From Ferrovibrio xuzhouensis (GTDB taxonomy: Bacteria > Pseudomonadota > Alphaproteobacteria > Ferrovibrionales > Ferrovibrionaceae), in NCBI RefSeq assembly GCF_042648965.1, contig NZ_JBHRYJ010000004.1, forward strand, positions 367,355 to 431,354: a DNA stretch of 64,000 nt, read 5' to 3'. Each line of letters opens with the position of its first letter. Position 1 is the stretch's first letter. This document shows, piece by piece, positions 7,621 through 21,602 of this stretch. Under the pieces are notes generated by a model. That model was not told where the DNA came from. It worked only from the letters and a program-made list of their open reading frames with translations, and ran no database searches. Both the position numbers and the translations under genes were made by a program.

Positions 7621-9138
7621 ATGATCGAACCTGCTCCCGCCCGTTTCAACATCGCCCGCTACTGCCTGGCCGAGAATGCCCGCCTGCGCGGCGACAAGAC
7701 CGCGATGATCCTGGTCGGCGCCGATCACGAGACCCGCATGACCTTCGGCGAGGCCGACCTCGCCGTGCGGCGGCTGGCCGCCGGCCTGCAGGGGCTCGGC
7801 CTGCCGCGCGGCAGCCGCATCATGATCCGCATGGCCAATGACGCCGATTATGCGCTGACCTATTTTGCGACCATGGCGGCCGGTTATGTGGCGCTGCCGT
7901 CGAGCGCGCAGCTCACGACGGCCGAGGCCGCCTACCTGCTGGAGAATTCCGGCGCCGCCGCCGTGGCCGCCAGCGCGGAACTCGCTGCTAGCCTGCAGTT
8001 GCCCGAGGGCGTCCTGCTGCTCGATCCGCCGCGTCTGGCTGCCCTGAAGCAGACGGCGCCGCTGGTGGATTACGCCGATACCGCCGCCGACGATCCGGCC
8101 TATCTGGTCTATACCTCCGGCACCACCGGCAAGCCGAAGGGCGTGCTGCATGCCCAGCGCGCCGCCTGGGGCCGCCGGCCGATGCATCAGGGCTGGCTCG
8201 GCCTGCGCGACAGCGACGTGATGCTGCATGCCGGCGCCTTCAACTGGACCTACACACTGGGTGTCGGCCTCGTCGATCCCTGGGCGGTCGGCGCCACCAC
8301 GGTGCTTTACAATGGCCCGCGCGACGTGCAGGTCTGGCCGGCGCTGCTGGAAAAGCACAAGGCGACAATGTTCGCCGCGGTGCCGACGCTGTATCGCCAG
8401 ATCCTGAAATACTGCGATCTCGGGGCCCGCGATCTCTCCGCCTTCCGCCACGGCGTTACGGCCGGCGAGGCACTGCCCGCCGGCCTGCTCGGCGAATGGC
8501 AAGAACGCACCGGCAAGCCGCTCTATGAGGCACTCGGCATGTCGGAGATCTCGACCTACATCTCCACCGGACCCGGCATGGAAATCCGGCCGGGCAGTCC
8601 GGGACGGCCGCAGCCCGGCCGCCGCGTCGCCATCCTCGATCCCGACAGCGACAGCCCTGAACTGCTGCCGGCCGGCAGTATCGGGTTGCTGGCCGTGCAC
8701 CGCTCCGACCCCTCGCTGATGCTGGGCTACTGGCAGCGCCCCGATGAAGAGGCGCTGGTCTATCGCGGCGAGTGGTTCTGCGGCGGGGATCTCGCCAGCA
8801 TCGATGCCGATGGCTATGTCTGGCACCATGGCCGCAACGACGACATCATGAACGCCATGGGCTATCGCGTCTCGCCGGTCGAGGTGGAAACCGCCCTGGC
8901 CGAACATCCGGCGATTGCCGAAATCGCCGTGACCGAGGCGAAGGTGCGTGCCGATGTCTCGGTGGTCGCCGCCTTCATCGTGCTGCGTGAAGGCCAGACA
9001 CTGACCTCGGCCGTGATCAGCCAGTTCGCCGCCGACCGGCTGGCCGCCTATAAATGCCCGCGTGAATGGCGCTTCGTCACCAGCCTGCCACGCACCGCCA
9101 ATGGCAAGGTACAGCGCAAGAAACTTGCGCTCGACTGA
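7621..9138 (+). CDS. Acyl-CoA synthetase / AMP-dependent ligase
   Basis: Member of the ANL superfamily (acyl-/aryl-CoA synthetases), which adenylates a carboxylic acid and transfers it to CoA. The ATG at 7621 (MIEPAPARFNIARYCL) is preferred because the open frame upstream overlaps the MFS gene. The protein has 505 residues. Motifs seen: the P-loop YTSGTTGKPKG (about 164-174), the A5 motif YEALGMSE, the hinge region around GRNDDIMNAMGYRVSP, and the C-terminal catalytic lysine in NGKVQRKK (about residue 496). It is the last gene of the TRAP-MFS unit, consistent with CoA activation of the imported acid. Similarity in style is to benzoate/short-chain acid ligases, but the exact substrate is open. 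Confidence 0.88.
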   Translation: MIEPAPARFNIARYCLAENARLRGDKTAMILVGADHETRMTFGEADLAVRRLAAGLQGLGLPRGSRIMIRMANDADYALTYFATMAAGYVALPSSAQLTTAEAAYLLENSGAAAVAASAELAASLQLPEGVLLLDPPRLAALKQTAPLVDYADTAADDPAYLVYTSGTTGKPKGVLHAQRAAWGRRPMHQGWLGLRDSDVMLHAGAFNWTYTLGVGLVDPWAVGATTVLYNGPRDVQVWPALLEKHKATMFAAVPTLYRQILKYCDLGARDLSAFRHGVTAGEALPAGLLGEWQERTGKPLYEALGMSEISTYISTGPGMEIRPGSPGRPQPGRRVAILDPDSDSPELLPAGSIGLLAVHRSDPSLMLGYWQRPDEEALVYRGEWFCGGDLASIDADGYVWHHGRNDDIMNAMGYRVSPVEVETALAEHPAIAEIAVTEAKVRADVSVVAAFIVLREGQTLTSAVISQFAADRLAAYKCPREWRFVTSLPRTANGKVQRKKLALD

Positions 9139-9149
9139 CATTCTGTAAC

Positions 9150-9165
9150 TGGCACCGGCTTTGCA
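9150..9165 (+). promoter_or_regulatory. Sigma-54 (RpoN) promoter
   Basis: TGGCAC-N5-TTGCA at 9150-9165 matches the sigma-54 -24/-12 consensus (TGGCACG-N4-TTGCW) at every invariant position, with the GG and GC elements at the correct spacing. Transcription would begin near 9176, about 23 bases before the preferred start of the downstream gene at 9199. The site lies in the short gap after the CoA ligase and points at the unrecognised gene. An enhancer-binding activator would be needed; no activator gene is next to it. Confidence 0.7.
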
Positions 9166-9198
9166 ATCATCCCTGTAACATTGTGTATGGGGATTGCC

Positions 9199-9879
9199 AT
9201 GAGCCTGTCGACCACAGCCACCGCCAAAGCCCAGTTCGGCGACCTGACAACCGCCAACCAGAATATCGCGATCCATACGCCGGCCGCCCAGGCTGCCGGG
9301 AAATTCGCGGAATACCTTGCCGAAAAGCAGGCTGCCGGCAAGCCGGTCGCTGCACCGGCCAATGGTGCGCCGCGACCCGACGAGCTGGCAAAGACCCTGT
9401 TCGGCAAAGCCTTCGACCCCGCCACCGGCACGGTAAATCTCGACCGGGCGACCGGCACAACCCGCCAGCACACGGCAGAATTTGCCGGGCTGCTGCGGCA
9501 GCGCCTGGCTGCGGCCAAACTCGACCCGACCCAGCCGGTCAACCTCAGCATCGGCGCCGATCACCGCATCATCGTCGACAACAGCAACCCGCATGCGGCC
9601 GATATCGCCAAGCTGTTCCAGGACGATCCGGCCCTGGCCCAGGCCTACCGCGACGTTGCCGGACAGAATGACAGGCTGGCGTTGCTGCAGACCGGTGCTG
9701 CCTATGTGAAGGAGTGGAATGGCGCCACCAGCGACGGCGAGCGGCAGGCCCTGTGGACACGCTATAGCGAACTGATGAACCGCCTGTCGGGTAGCTTCAG
9801 CGGCCGCATGACCTTCGGGCCCGGTACCGCCACGGCGGAAAGCCAGCAGATGCTGCGTCGCATGGGCGTGGCAGTCTAG
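9199..9879 (+). CDS. Unrecognised protein, probably sigma-54 controlled
   Basis: I do not recognise this 226-residue protein. The ATG at 9199 (MSLSTTATAKAQFG) has GGGGA six bases upstream. An in-frame ATG at 9187 is an alternative. There is no signal peptide or membrane segment. The N-terminal third is Ala-rich and likely flexible. The middle (LLRQRLAAAKLDPTQPVNLSIG) and the C-terminal part (about 140-205) look helical, with many charged residues and no cysteine. It stands alone on the plus strand, separated from the CoA ligase by a strong sigma-54 promoter and convergent with the antiporter gene. In alphaproteobacteria such promoters often serve flagellar, nitrogen or C4-acid genes. A role there is only a guess. 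Confidence 0.75.
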   Translation: MSLSTTATAKAQFGDLTTANQNIAIHTPAAQAAGKFAEYLAEKQAAGKPVAAPANGAPRPDELAKTLFGKAFDPATGTVNLDRATGTTRQHTAEFAGLLRQRLAAAKLDPTQPVNLSIGADHRIIVDNSNPHAADIAKLFQDDPALAQAYRDVAGQNDRLALLQTGAAYVKEWNGATSDGERQALWTRYSELMNRLSGSFSGRMTFGPGTATAESQQMLRRMGVAV

Positions 9880-9906
9880 GGTTTTGTTCGGCTAGTCCGG
9901 TCCGCT

Positions 9907-11721
9907 TTAATCCCAACCCAGGCCGCGCTGTTCGGCGGCAGCCTTCTCGTCCTCTTCCAGATTCTGCATCAGGCGGGCGCGGGCCTGCTGCTGCAAGGTG
10001 ATGCGCTTCTGCAGGTCCTCGTCCCAGTGGTCGTGGATCTGGTCGAGCAACATCTCGTTATGCTGCTTGAAGGTCAGGGCCCGCTGGCGTGCCGTATAGG
10101 CCGGCATGCCGAGCATCTTCAGCGTCTCCTCGCCGATCCGCAGCGCCGAGCGGAAGGTCTCGCGCTCGATCACCGGCACCTCGCGGTTCATCAGTTCCAC
10201 TGCATGCGGCAGGTCGCGGGCCCGAGCGATGATCTTCAGGTTGGGGAAATGCTGTTTGGCGAGATCGACCAGTGCCAGCGAGGATTCAGTATCGTCCACC
10301 GCCACCACCAGGATCTTGGCCCGCGCGGCGCCGGCAGCCTCCAGCAGGTCCAGCCGCGTTGCATCGCCGTAGAACACCTTGAAACCGAACTTGCGCAGCG
10401 TATCGATGATCTCAGGGTCGTGATCAAGGATGGTGGCGCCGACGCGGTTGGCATAGAGCAGGCGGACGACGATCTGGCCAAAACGGCCGAAGCCGGCGAC
10501 AATCACCGGATTGCCGTCGTCTTCCGGCATGTCATGCGGCCGGTCGTCGATCTTCGTGAAGCGCGGCTCGATCAGCCGGTCGTTGACCACCGCCAGCAGC
10601 GGCGCGCTCACCATCGACAGTGCCACCGCGACGGTCAGTAGCGCGGCCCTGTCGCCACTGAGCACGCCGAGCCCCGCCGCGCTACCCAGCAGCACGAAAG
10701 CGAATTCGCCGCCCTGCGCCAGCAAAAAGGCCAGCAATGCCGTCTGGCTTGCCGGCACCTTGCCCAGCCGCGCCATCACCAGTAGCACGACAGCCTTGAT
10801 CGCCAGCAGCAGCGCGACGAGGCCGAGGACGGCACCCGGCCGGGTCACCAGCAGGCCGAAATCCACCGACATGCCGACCGCCACGAAGAACAGGCCGAGC
10901 AGCAGGCCTTTGAAGGGCTCGATGTCGCTTTCCAGCTCATGCCGGTATTCCGATTCCGCCAGCAGCACGCCGGCGAGGAAGGCGCCGAGCGCCATCGACA
11001 GGCCGGCCAGCTGCATCAGCAGTGCGATGCCGATCACCAGCAGCAGGGTAGCCGCAGTGAATACCTCACGCATGCCGGTGCTGGCGATCAGGCGGAACAC
11101 CGGCCGGGTCAGGAAACGGCCGCCGATGATGACGATGGCAATCGCCGCCACCGCCTTGCCGGCGCCAAGCCAGCCGCCGGTGCCGGCCGCCACCGCCGGG
11201 GCCGCCGCCAGCAGCGGCAGCAGGGCCAGCATCGGGATCACCGCAATATCCTGGAACAGCAGAATCGAGAAAGCCGCCCGGCCACCCGGCGTGCCCATCA
11301 GGTGACGTTCCTCCAGCGGCTGCAGGGCAATCGCCGTCGACGACAGTGACAGCGCCAGTCCGGCAACGACCGCTGCTGCCGGCGCCCAGCCGACGGCGTA
11401 ATGAAAGATCGCCGCGAAAGCCAACGCCGACAGGCCGACCTGCCCGGCGCCGAGCCCGATGATCGGGCCGCGCATCTGCCACAGGCGGCGCGGATTGAGC
11501 TCCAGGCCGATCACGAACAGCAGCATCACGACGCCGAATTCGGAGAAATGCAGGATCGCCTCGACATCGGTGATCAGTTGCAGGCCCCAGGGGCCGACAA
11601 TGATGCCGGCAATCAGATAGCCGAGCACCGAGCCAAGCCGCAGCCGCTTGGCAATCGGCACGGCGATGACTGCGGCCGCAAGGTAGACAACGGTATTGGC
11701 AAGCAGGCTGTGCTGGTCCAT
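9907..11721 (-). CDS. KefB/KefC-type monovalent cation:proton antiporter
   Basis: Potassium-efflux type antiporter of the CPA2 family, 604 residues. The start ATG at 11721 (MDQHSLLANTVVYLA) is chosen because the upstream frame lies in the preceding gene. About 12-13 transmembrane helices cover residues 1-385, with conserved GYLIAGIIVGPWG and FSEFGVVMLLFVIGLEL. A cytosolic RCK/TrkA-N domain follows (from about 418), with the Rossmann motif VAGFGRFGQ and ILDHDPEII. The acidic, Gln-rich C-terminal tail (QKRITLQQQARARLMQNLEEDEK) is like that of KefB/C. A quinone-reductase-like ancillary gene lies 7 bp upstream, which is the known Kef arrangement. The family protects against electrophile stress through glutathione-gated K+ efflux. 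Confidence 0.9.
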   Translation of the reverse strand: MDQHSLLANTVVYLAAAVIAVPIAKRLRLGSVLGYLIAGIIVGPWGLQLITDVEAILHFSEFGVVMLLFVIGLELNPRRLWQMRGPIIGLGAGQVGLSALAFAAIFHYAVGWAPAAAVVAGLALSLSSTAIALQPLEERHLMGTPGGRAAFSILLFQDIAVIPMLALLPLLAAAPAVAAGTGGWLGAGKAVAAIAIVIIGGRFLTRPVFRLIASTGMREVFTAATLLLVIGIALLMQLAGLSMALGAFLAGVLLAESEYRHELESDIEPFKGLLLGLFFVAVGMSVDFGLLVTRPGAVLGLVALLLAIKAVVLLVMARLGKVPASQTALLAFLLAQGGEFAFVLLGSAAGLGVLSGDRAALLTVAVALSMVSAPLLAVVNDRLIEPRFTKIDDRPHDMPEDDGNPVIVAGFGRFGQIVVRLLYANRVGATILDHDPEIIDTLRKFGFKVFYGDATRLDLLEAAGAARAKILVVAVDDTESSLALVDLAKQHFPNLKIIARARDLPHAVELMNREVPVIERETFRSALRIGEETLKMLGMPAYTARQRALTFKQHNEMLLDQIHDHWDEDLQKRITLQQQARARLMQNLEEDEKAAAEQRGLGWD

Positions 11722-11728
11722 GGCGTCC

Positions 11729-12331
11729 TCAGCGGTCGGTGGCCGGAACCACCGGCTGGGCGCAGGCAGCCTGCTGCGCGGGATGGGCATAACCATCGAG
11801 CCAGTGGCGATAGGCGGCCGCATGGGCCTCTACTTCCTGCTGGCTTTTCAGGCGCACGCCCTGGAACAGGTAAGGCGGCCGGTAGGTCAAGCCGCAGAGC
11901 GTGGCCGAGCGCTCGAAAGGACGCAGCAGGTCTTCCATCGGATAGCGGTTATAGCCGTCCTCGCGATAGGCATAGTCCGGCCCGCCGGTGGAGATCGCCT
12001 GCACCAGGTCCTTGCCCTGCAGGGCAGTGCCGCCATTGCCATAGGCCCAGCCGTATTCGAGTACCGCATCCATCCATTCCTTCAGCAGCGACGGGCAGGA
12101 ATACCAGTAGAACGGATGCTGCATCACGATGACATCATGGGCAGCCAACAGGGCCTGCTCGCGCTTCACATCGATATGGAAATCCGGATAGGTCTCGTAG
12201 AGGTCATGCACTGTCACATGCGGCAGGTCACGCACCGCATCGATCATCGAGCGGTTGGCCCGCGACAGCTGTGGATAGGGGTGCGCGAACAGCACCAGGA
12301 TCTTCGGCTTGTCGGTCTCCGGTATACTCAC
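11729..12331 (-). CDS. KefF/KefG-type NAD(P)H oxidoreductase, ancillary subunit of the antiporter
   Basis: Flavodoxin-fold NAD(P)H:quinone oxidoreductase of 200 residues. Motifs: ILVLFAHPYPQLSRANRSM near the start (phosphate-binding loop), HDLYETYPDF, MQHPFYWYSCPSLLKEWMD and the AISTGGPDYAY segment, all typical of KefF/KefG. These proteins bind the Kef antiporter and are needed for full activity. The gene ends 7 bp before the antiporter start, so the two form an operon. The last 15 residues are Ala/Pro-rich and probably disordered. Confidence 0.88.
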   Translation of the reverse strand: MSIPETDKPKILVLFAHPYPQLSRANRSMIDAVRDLPHVTVHDLYETYPDFHIDVKREQALLAAHDVIVMQHPFYWYSCPSLLKEWMDAVLEYGWAYGNGGTALQGKDLVQAISTGGPDYAYREDGYNRYPMEDLLRPFERSATLCGLTYRPPYLFQGVRLKSQQEVEAHAAAYRHWLDGYAHPAQQAACAQPVVPATDR

Positions 12332-12344
12332 GCAGTATCCTTTT

Positions 12345-13106
12345 TCAGGTGACCGACAGGCCGTCGTCGGCCGCCACGATGGCGCCGTTGATGAACCGCG
12401 CCTCGTCGGAGGCCATCAACAGCAGCAGGCCGTCGAGATCCTCCGGCGCGCCCACCCGCTTGCGCGGCAGCATCTCGACCAGCTTCTGGCCGCCCGGGGT
12501 GCTCCAGTAGTCGCGGTTGATCTCGGTCTCGATATAGCCCGGGCAGATCGCATTGGTATTGATGTTGTAACGCGCCCATTCCAGCGCCATCGCCTTGGTC
12601 ATCTGCACGACGGCGGCCTTCGACATGCAGTAGACCGAAAGCTGGCCCAGCACCCGCAGGCCGGCCACCGAGGCGATGTTGATGATCCGGCCGGCCGCCT
12701 TGCGGGCGATCATGTCCTTCGCCGCCGCCTGCGCCACGAAGAAGGCGCCCTTGGTGTTGGTGTCCATGACGAAGTCATAATCATCCGGCGTGACATCGGT
12801 GATCTTGCCCTGTTTGCTGACGCCGGAATTGTTGACCAGGATATCGACGCCGCCGAGTTGGCCTGCCACCTCGGCGAAGGCCGCCTGGATATTGCCATGG
12901 TCGTTGACGTCGAGCCGCACCGTGATCGCCCGGCCACCGGCCGCATTGATCCGGCCGGCCAGATCGGCCAGCCGCTCGGTGCGCCGGGCCGCCAGCGCCA
13001 CGGCGGCACCGGCGCTGCTCAGCACCTCGGCAAACCGCTCGCCCAGACCACTCGAGGCCCCGGTCACCAGCGCCACCTTCCCCTTCAGACTGATTCCCGT
13101 CGACAT
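12345..13106 (-). CDS. SDR-family oxidoreductase
   Basis: Classical short-chain dehydrogenase/reductase of 253 residues. The ATG at 13106 is preceded by AGGAGG. Cofactor motif TGASSGLG (15-22), NNSG (92-95), catalytic Ser146, Tyr159 and Lys163 (YCMSK) are all present. The Arg-Arg pair after the second strand (AARRTERL) suggests preference for NADP(H). The C-terminal PGYIETEIN segment is also conserved. The gene is 13 bp upstream of the oxidoreductase-antiporter pair on the same strand, so co-transcription is possible. The substrate is unknown. Confidence 0.88.
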   Translation of the reverse strand: MSTGISLKGKVALVTGASSGLGERFAEVLSSAGAAVALAARRTERLADLAGRINAAGGRAITVRLDVNDHGNIQAAFAEVAGQLGGVDILVNNSGVSKQGKITDVTPDDYDFVMDTNTKGAFFVAQAAAKDMIARKAAGRIINIASVAGLRVLGQLSVYCMSKAAVVQMTKAMALEWARYNINTNAICPGYIETEINRDYWSTPGGQKLVEMLPRKRVGAPEDLDGLLLLMASDEARFINGAIVAADDGLSVT

Positions 13107-13213
13107 CGATTCCTCCTGATTTTCCAGTCGGATCGTCCCGCCTCCCGGAATTGTGGTCAAGGGGCCGGCGGTCAGGACTGGCCGGGCGACCATGACTGCG
13201 CTACCGTTGCGGC

Positions 13214-13858
13214 ATGCAAATCGAAATCGTGTCCGACGTCATCTGCCCCTGGTGCTTCATCGGCAAGCGCCGCCTGGAAAAGGCGCTGGCCCAGCGCCCC
13301 GATATCCCCTTCGAGATCGGCTGGCGACCCTTCCAGCTCAATCCGGACATGCCGCGCGACGGCGCCGACCGGAAGAGCTATCTGGAAACCAAGTTCGGCG
13401 GCCCCGAACGAGCCCAGCAGATTTACGCCCGGATCAGTGCCGAGGGCGCCAAGGAAGGCATCCCCTTCGACTTCAACGGCATCCGCCGCACCCCCAATAC
13501 ACTGGCGGCCCATACGGTGCTGCGCTGGGCACTCGGCGCCGGCGTGCAGAACGAACTGAAGGAACGCCTGTTCAACCTGTATTTCATCGAGGGACAGGAT
13601 ATCGGCGACCACCAGGTACTGGCCGATGCCGCTGCCGCAGAAGGCATGGACGGCGCCCTGGTGAAGAGCCTGCTGGACGAAGACCGCGATGCCGATGTCA
13701 TCCAGCAGGAGGACATGATGGCCCGCCAGCTCGGCGTGACCGGGGTGCCCTTCTTCATCTTCGAACGCAAATACGGCGTGCCGGGCGCGCAGGAGCCGGA
13801 CGTCCTGCTGCAGGTGATCGACCAGGTGGCCGGCGGTACCGCCGGCGACGAGGCGTGA
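13214..13858 (+). CDS. DsbA-family (FrnE-like) oxidoreductase
   Basis: Cytoplasmic thioredoxin-fold protein of 214 residues in the DsbA/FrnE/2-hydroxychromene-2-carboxylate isomerase group. The N-terminal CPWC active site (residues 11-14, MQIEIVSDVICPWCF) and the cis-Pro loop GVTGVPFFIF are clear. There is no signal peptide, which argues against a periplasmic DsbA. The gene is divergent from the SDR gene, and its TGA stop overlaps the GTG start of the following PAS_5 gene. Confidence 0.88.
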   Translation: MQIEIVSDVICPWCFIGKRRLEKALAQRPDIPFEIGWRPFQLNPDMPRDGADRKSYLETKFGGPERAQQIYARISAEGAKEGIPFDFNGIRRTPNTLAAHTVLRWALGAGVQNELKERLFNLYFIEGQDIGDHQVLADAAAAEGMDGALVKSLLDEDRDADVIQQEDMMARQLGVTGVPFFIFERKYGVPGAQEPDVLLQVIDQVAGGTAGDEA

Positions 13859-14394
13859 CCCCTGAGGTTACGGGGGGACCGGTTCCCGGCACCCCGGCGC
13901 TTCCCGTGATCGAGGCGGTTTCCGATGCCGACCGGGTTCGCGACCCCAATGTGCGGCAGTTCCTGTCGCTGTGGTTCGCCGAGGCCAATGCCGGGCGGCG
14001 CCCGGGCAAGGATTTCCTCGATCCCCTGCGGCTGCGCTTCTTGCTCGGCTCGCTGTCGCTGCTGGAGGTCCAGAAAGATCCGCTGCGCTTCCGCTACCGG
14101 CTGGCTGGCACCGACGTGGTGCAGCGGCTCGGCACCGAGCTGACCGGCAAGTGGCTCGATGACCACCCCAATCCGGTGTTCCGGCCGCTCCTGATCCAGG
14201 GCGCCCGCATGGTCTACCATACCGGCCGGCCGGTCTACGGCGGGATGGACACGCGGGCGCTGGGCCAGGACTGGTCGCTCGAGGTGGTCGCCGTGCCGCT
14301 GTTCGCGCCCGACGGCAGCGTCGGCTGGATCGGCGCCGGCCAGAGCTTTCCGCCGGACAAGGCCGAGCGCATGCCCGGCCAGCCGATCAGCTAG
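13855..14394 (+). CDS. PAS_5-type sensory-domain protein
   Basis: Single-domain protein of 179 residues resembling the PAS_5 family that is common in Rhodospirillales-like bacteria. The GTG at 13855 overlaps the preceding stop (GTGA), giving the tightest coupling. A family pattern is visible: FLDPLRLRFLLGSLSLLEV, RFRYRLAGTDVVQRLGTELTGKWLDD and a closing beta-hairpin EVVAVPLFAPDGSVGWIGAG. No output domain is attached. A second copy of the family lies at 49297-49779, sharing the RFRYRL(A/F)G(T/S) and LTGK/MTGK patterns. Function is not established. Confidence 0.78.
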   Translation: MTPEVTGGPVPGTPALPVIEAVSDADRVRDPNVRQFLSLWFAEANAGRRPGKDFLDPLRLRFLLGSLSLLEVQKDPLRFRYRLAGTDVVQRLGTELTGKWLDDHPNPVFRPLLIQGARMVYHTGRPVYGGMDTRALGQDWSLEVVAVPLFAPDGSVGWIGAGQSFPPDKAERMPGQPIS

Positions 14395-14412
14395 CAGCCG
14401 GACCGCTAGCTG
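14388..14412. terminator. Hairpin spanning the convergent PAS_5/mfd junction
   Basis: Perfect 8-bp inverted repeat CAGCTAGC ... GCTAGCTG with a 9-base loop, placed between the convergent stop codons of the PAS_5 gene and mfd. The left arm contains the PAS_5 stop codon. There is no long T-run on either strand, so termination efficiency is uncertain. Confidence 0.4.
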
Positions 14413-17952
<3,540 letters not shown>

Positions 17953-17956
17953 GACG

Positions 17957-18235
17957 TCAGAGCGGCAGCCGGTAGGCGCGCAGCAGCTTCATCACCCCGG
18001 TGCTCAGATGCGCCGGCACCGGCTCGCGGCCGATCGCCCAGGCGTAGATCTGCGGGTCGGGGTAGTTTTCCAGAAGATTTTCGTACTGGTCGAGCTCGAC
18101 GTCGGTGAAGGTCGGCAGGTGACGCGCGGCGAAGCCGCCGAGCAGGAGATCGGTTTCCTTCATGCCGGTATAGCGGCTGCGATGCAGCAGGCGCTTGCGG
18201 CGGGTCTCGATATCCTCGCTCTGGGGCTCGGTCAT
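17957..18235 (-). CDS. sdhE: FAD assembly factor SdhE (DUF339)
   Basis: Small factor of 92 residues that helps attach FAD to succinate dehydrogenase flavoprotein. The ATG at 18235 (MTEPQSEDIETRRKRLL) is chosen over a longer upstream frame with no family similarity. Diagnostic features are RRKRLLHRSRYTGMKETDLLLGGF, containing the conserved RG-like turn replaced here by R-Y-T-G-M-K-E, and the acidic LDQYENLLENYPDPQIYAW segment. Position between mfd and recG supports the call. Confidence 0.92.
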   Translation of the reverse strand: MTEPQSEDIETRRKRLLHRSRYTGMKETDLLLGGFAARHLPTFTDVELDQYENLLENYPDPQIYAWAIGREPVPAHLSTGVMKLLRAYRLPL

Positions 18236-18362
18236 GCCTGTCTCCGGCCGGTCAGTGTGGCCCGGTTCTGGGGCCTGCCTGTGGGCTGTCTCGGGGGTCG
18301 GGGCAGGATATAGTACGGCAAGCCTCGGATTCTCAAGGTATTCAGGGTAATTTCCGTCCTCC

Positions 18363-20468
<2,106 letters not shown>

Positions 20469-20476
20469 ACCAACGC

Positions 20477-21592
20477 CTACCGCGGCGGCAGCGCCTTCAG
20501 CCAGCCATCGGCGGCACGGCGTCCGCTGTCGCGCAGGCCGGTGAGGAATTTCCAGTCGAGATTGATCGCGCTGGCCGACTGCAGGTCGTCGTGGGAATCC
20601 TCGGCGGCGAGCCGGTGCAGTTTCAGACGCTGCAATTTGCGCCCCAATGCCGAGCCGAAGATGCCGCGCCGGCGATGCAGTTCGGTGGTGATCGCCAGCA
20701 GGTCGAGCTCGCGACGCAGCGGCAGGCCGAAGACGATCTGGTTCAGCCGCTTGGTGATCTGCTGGCGGTCGCGCGGCAGGTCGACATCCTCGCAGGGCGT
20801 CAGTTGCACCAGCAGCAGGTCATCAGCCCGCGAGGTGGCCGCCAGATGCAGCAGCGGCGGATTGGCCGAGATGCCGCCATCCCAGTACCAGTCGTCATCG
20901 ATCGAGACGGCGTGATGCAACGATGGCAGGCAGGTCGAGGCCATCACCGCATCAAGCGAGATGTCGTCGTTGCGGAAAATCCGCGACCCGCCATCGCGGA
21001 TCCGGGTCGCCGAGACCAGCAGATTCACCGGCGCCGCGCGGCGCAGGCGTTCGAAATCGACCTCCTGCGCCAGGATGTCGCGCAGCGGATTGATGTCGAG
21101 CGGATTGGCCTGATAGGGCGACAGCATCCGGGTAGACATGTCAAAGGCTATCGAGGCCATGGCGTTAGCGGCCGAGGTGAGAAACGGATTACCGGACAGC
21201 AGCGATGCCATCGGATGTTCGCCCGACGGCCCCAGCGACCCGGCCTTGCTCAGCCGCTGCCACACGCGCTCCAGCCGCCGCCGGGCGTCGGGCCGGCCAC
21301 CGGCGGCGAGGCCATCGGCCAGCACCACGGCATTCACGGCACCCGCGCTGGCACCGCTGACGGCATCGATGACAACGCCGTCGTCTTCCAGCAGCCGGTC
21401 GAGCACGCCCCAGGTGAAGGCGCCGAGCGAGCCGCCACCCTGCAGCGCCAGCGACAGCCGGCGCGGCCCCGTCTGCGCCGGACGCAGCACGGCATTCAGC
21501 GCCGGTCTGATCCTGCCCAGCAAAGCCTGCGGGCGACGCCAGAGCGGGGCGACCGGCGGGATGACGGGGTCACTGATATCGTGAATAACCAT
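20477..21592 (-). CDS. Patatin-like phospholipase
   Basis: Predicted Ser/Asp-dyad lipid acyl hydrolase, 371 residues from the ATG at 21592. A TTG seven codons upstream (21613) is possible but overlaps a putative operator. Motifs: the oxyanion loop GGGSLGAF, the nucleophile elbow GASAG, and the catalytic DGG (WYWDGGIS). No signal peptide is evident, so it is probably cytoplasmic. Related alphaproteobacterial patatins are sometimes linked to polyhydroxybutyrate metabolism, and the upstream region carries two TGC-N3-GCA sites. That link is inference only. Confidence 0.88.
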   Translation of the reverse strand: MVIHDISDPVIPPVAPLWRRPQALLGRIRPALNAVLRPAQTGPRRLSLALQGGGSLGAFTWGVLDRLLEDDGVVIDAVSGASAGAVNAVVLADGLAAGGRPDARRRLERVWQRLSKAGSLGPSGEHPMASLLSGNPFLTSAANAMASIAFDMSTRMLSPYQANPLDINPLRDILAQEVDFERLRRAAPVNLLVSATRIRDGGSRIFRNDDISLDAVMASTCLPSLHHAVSIDDDWYWDGGISANPPLLHLAATSRADDLLLVQLTPCEDVDLPRDRQQITKRLNQIVFGLPLRRELDLLAITTELHRRRGIFGSALGRKLQRLKLHRLAAEDSHDDLQSASAINLDWKFLTGLRDSGRRAADGWLKALPPR

Positions 21593-21602
21593 CCCGCTAA
21601 TA

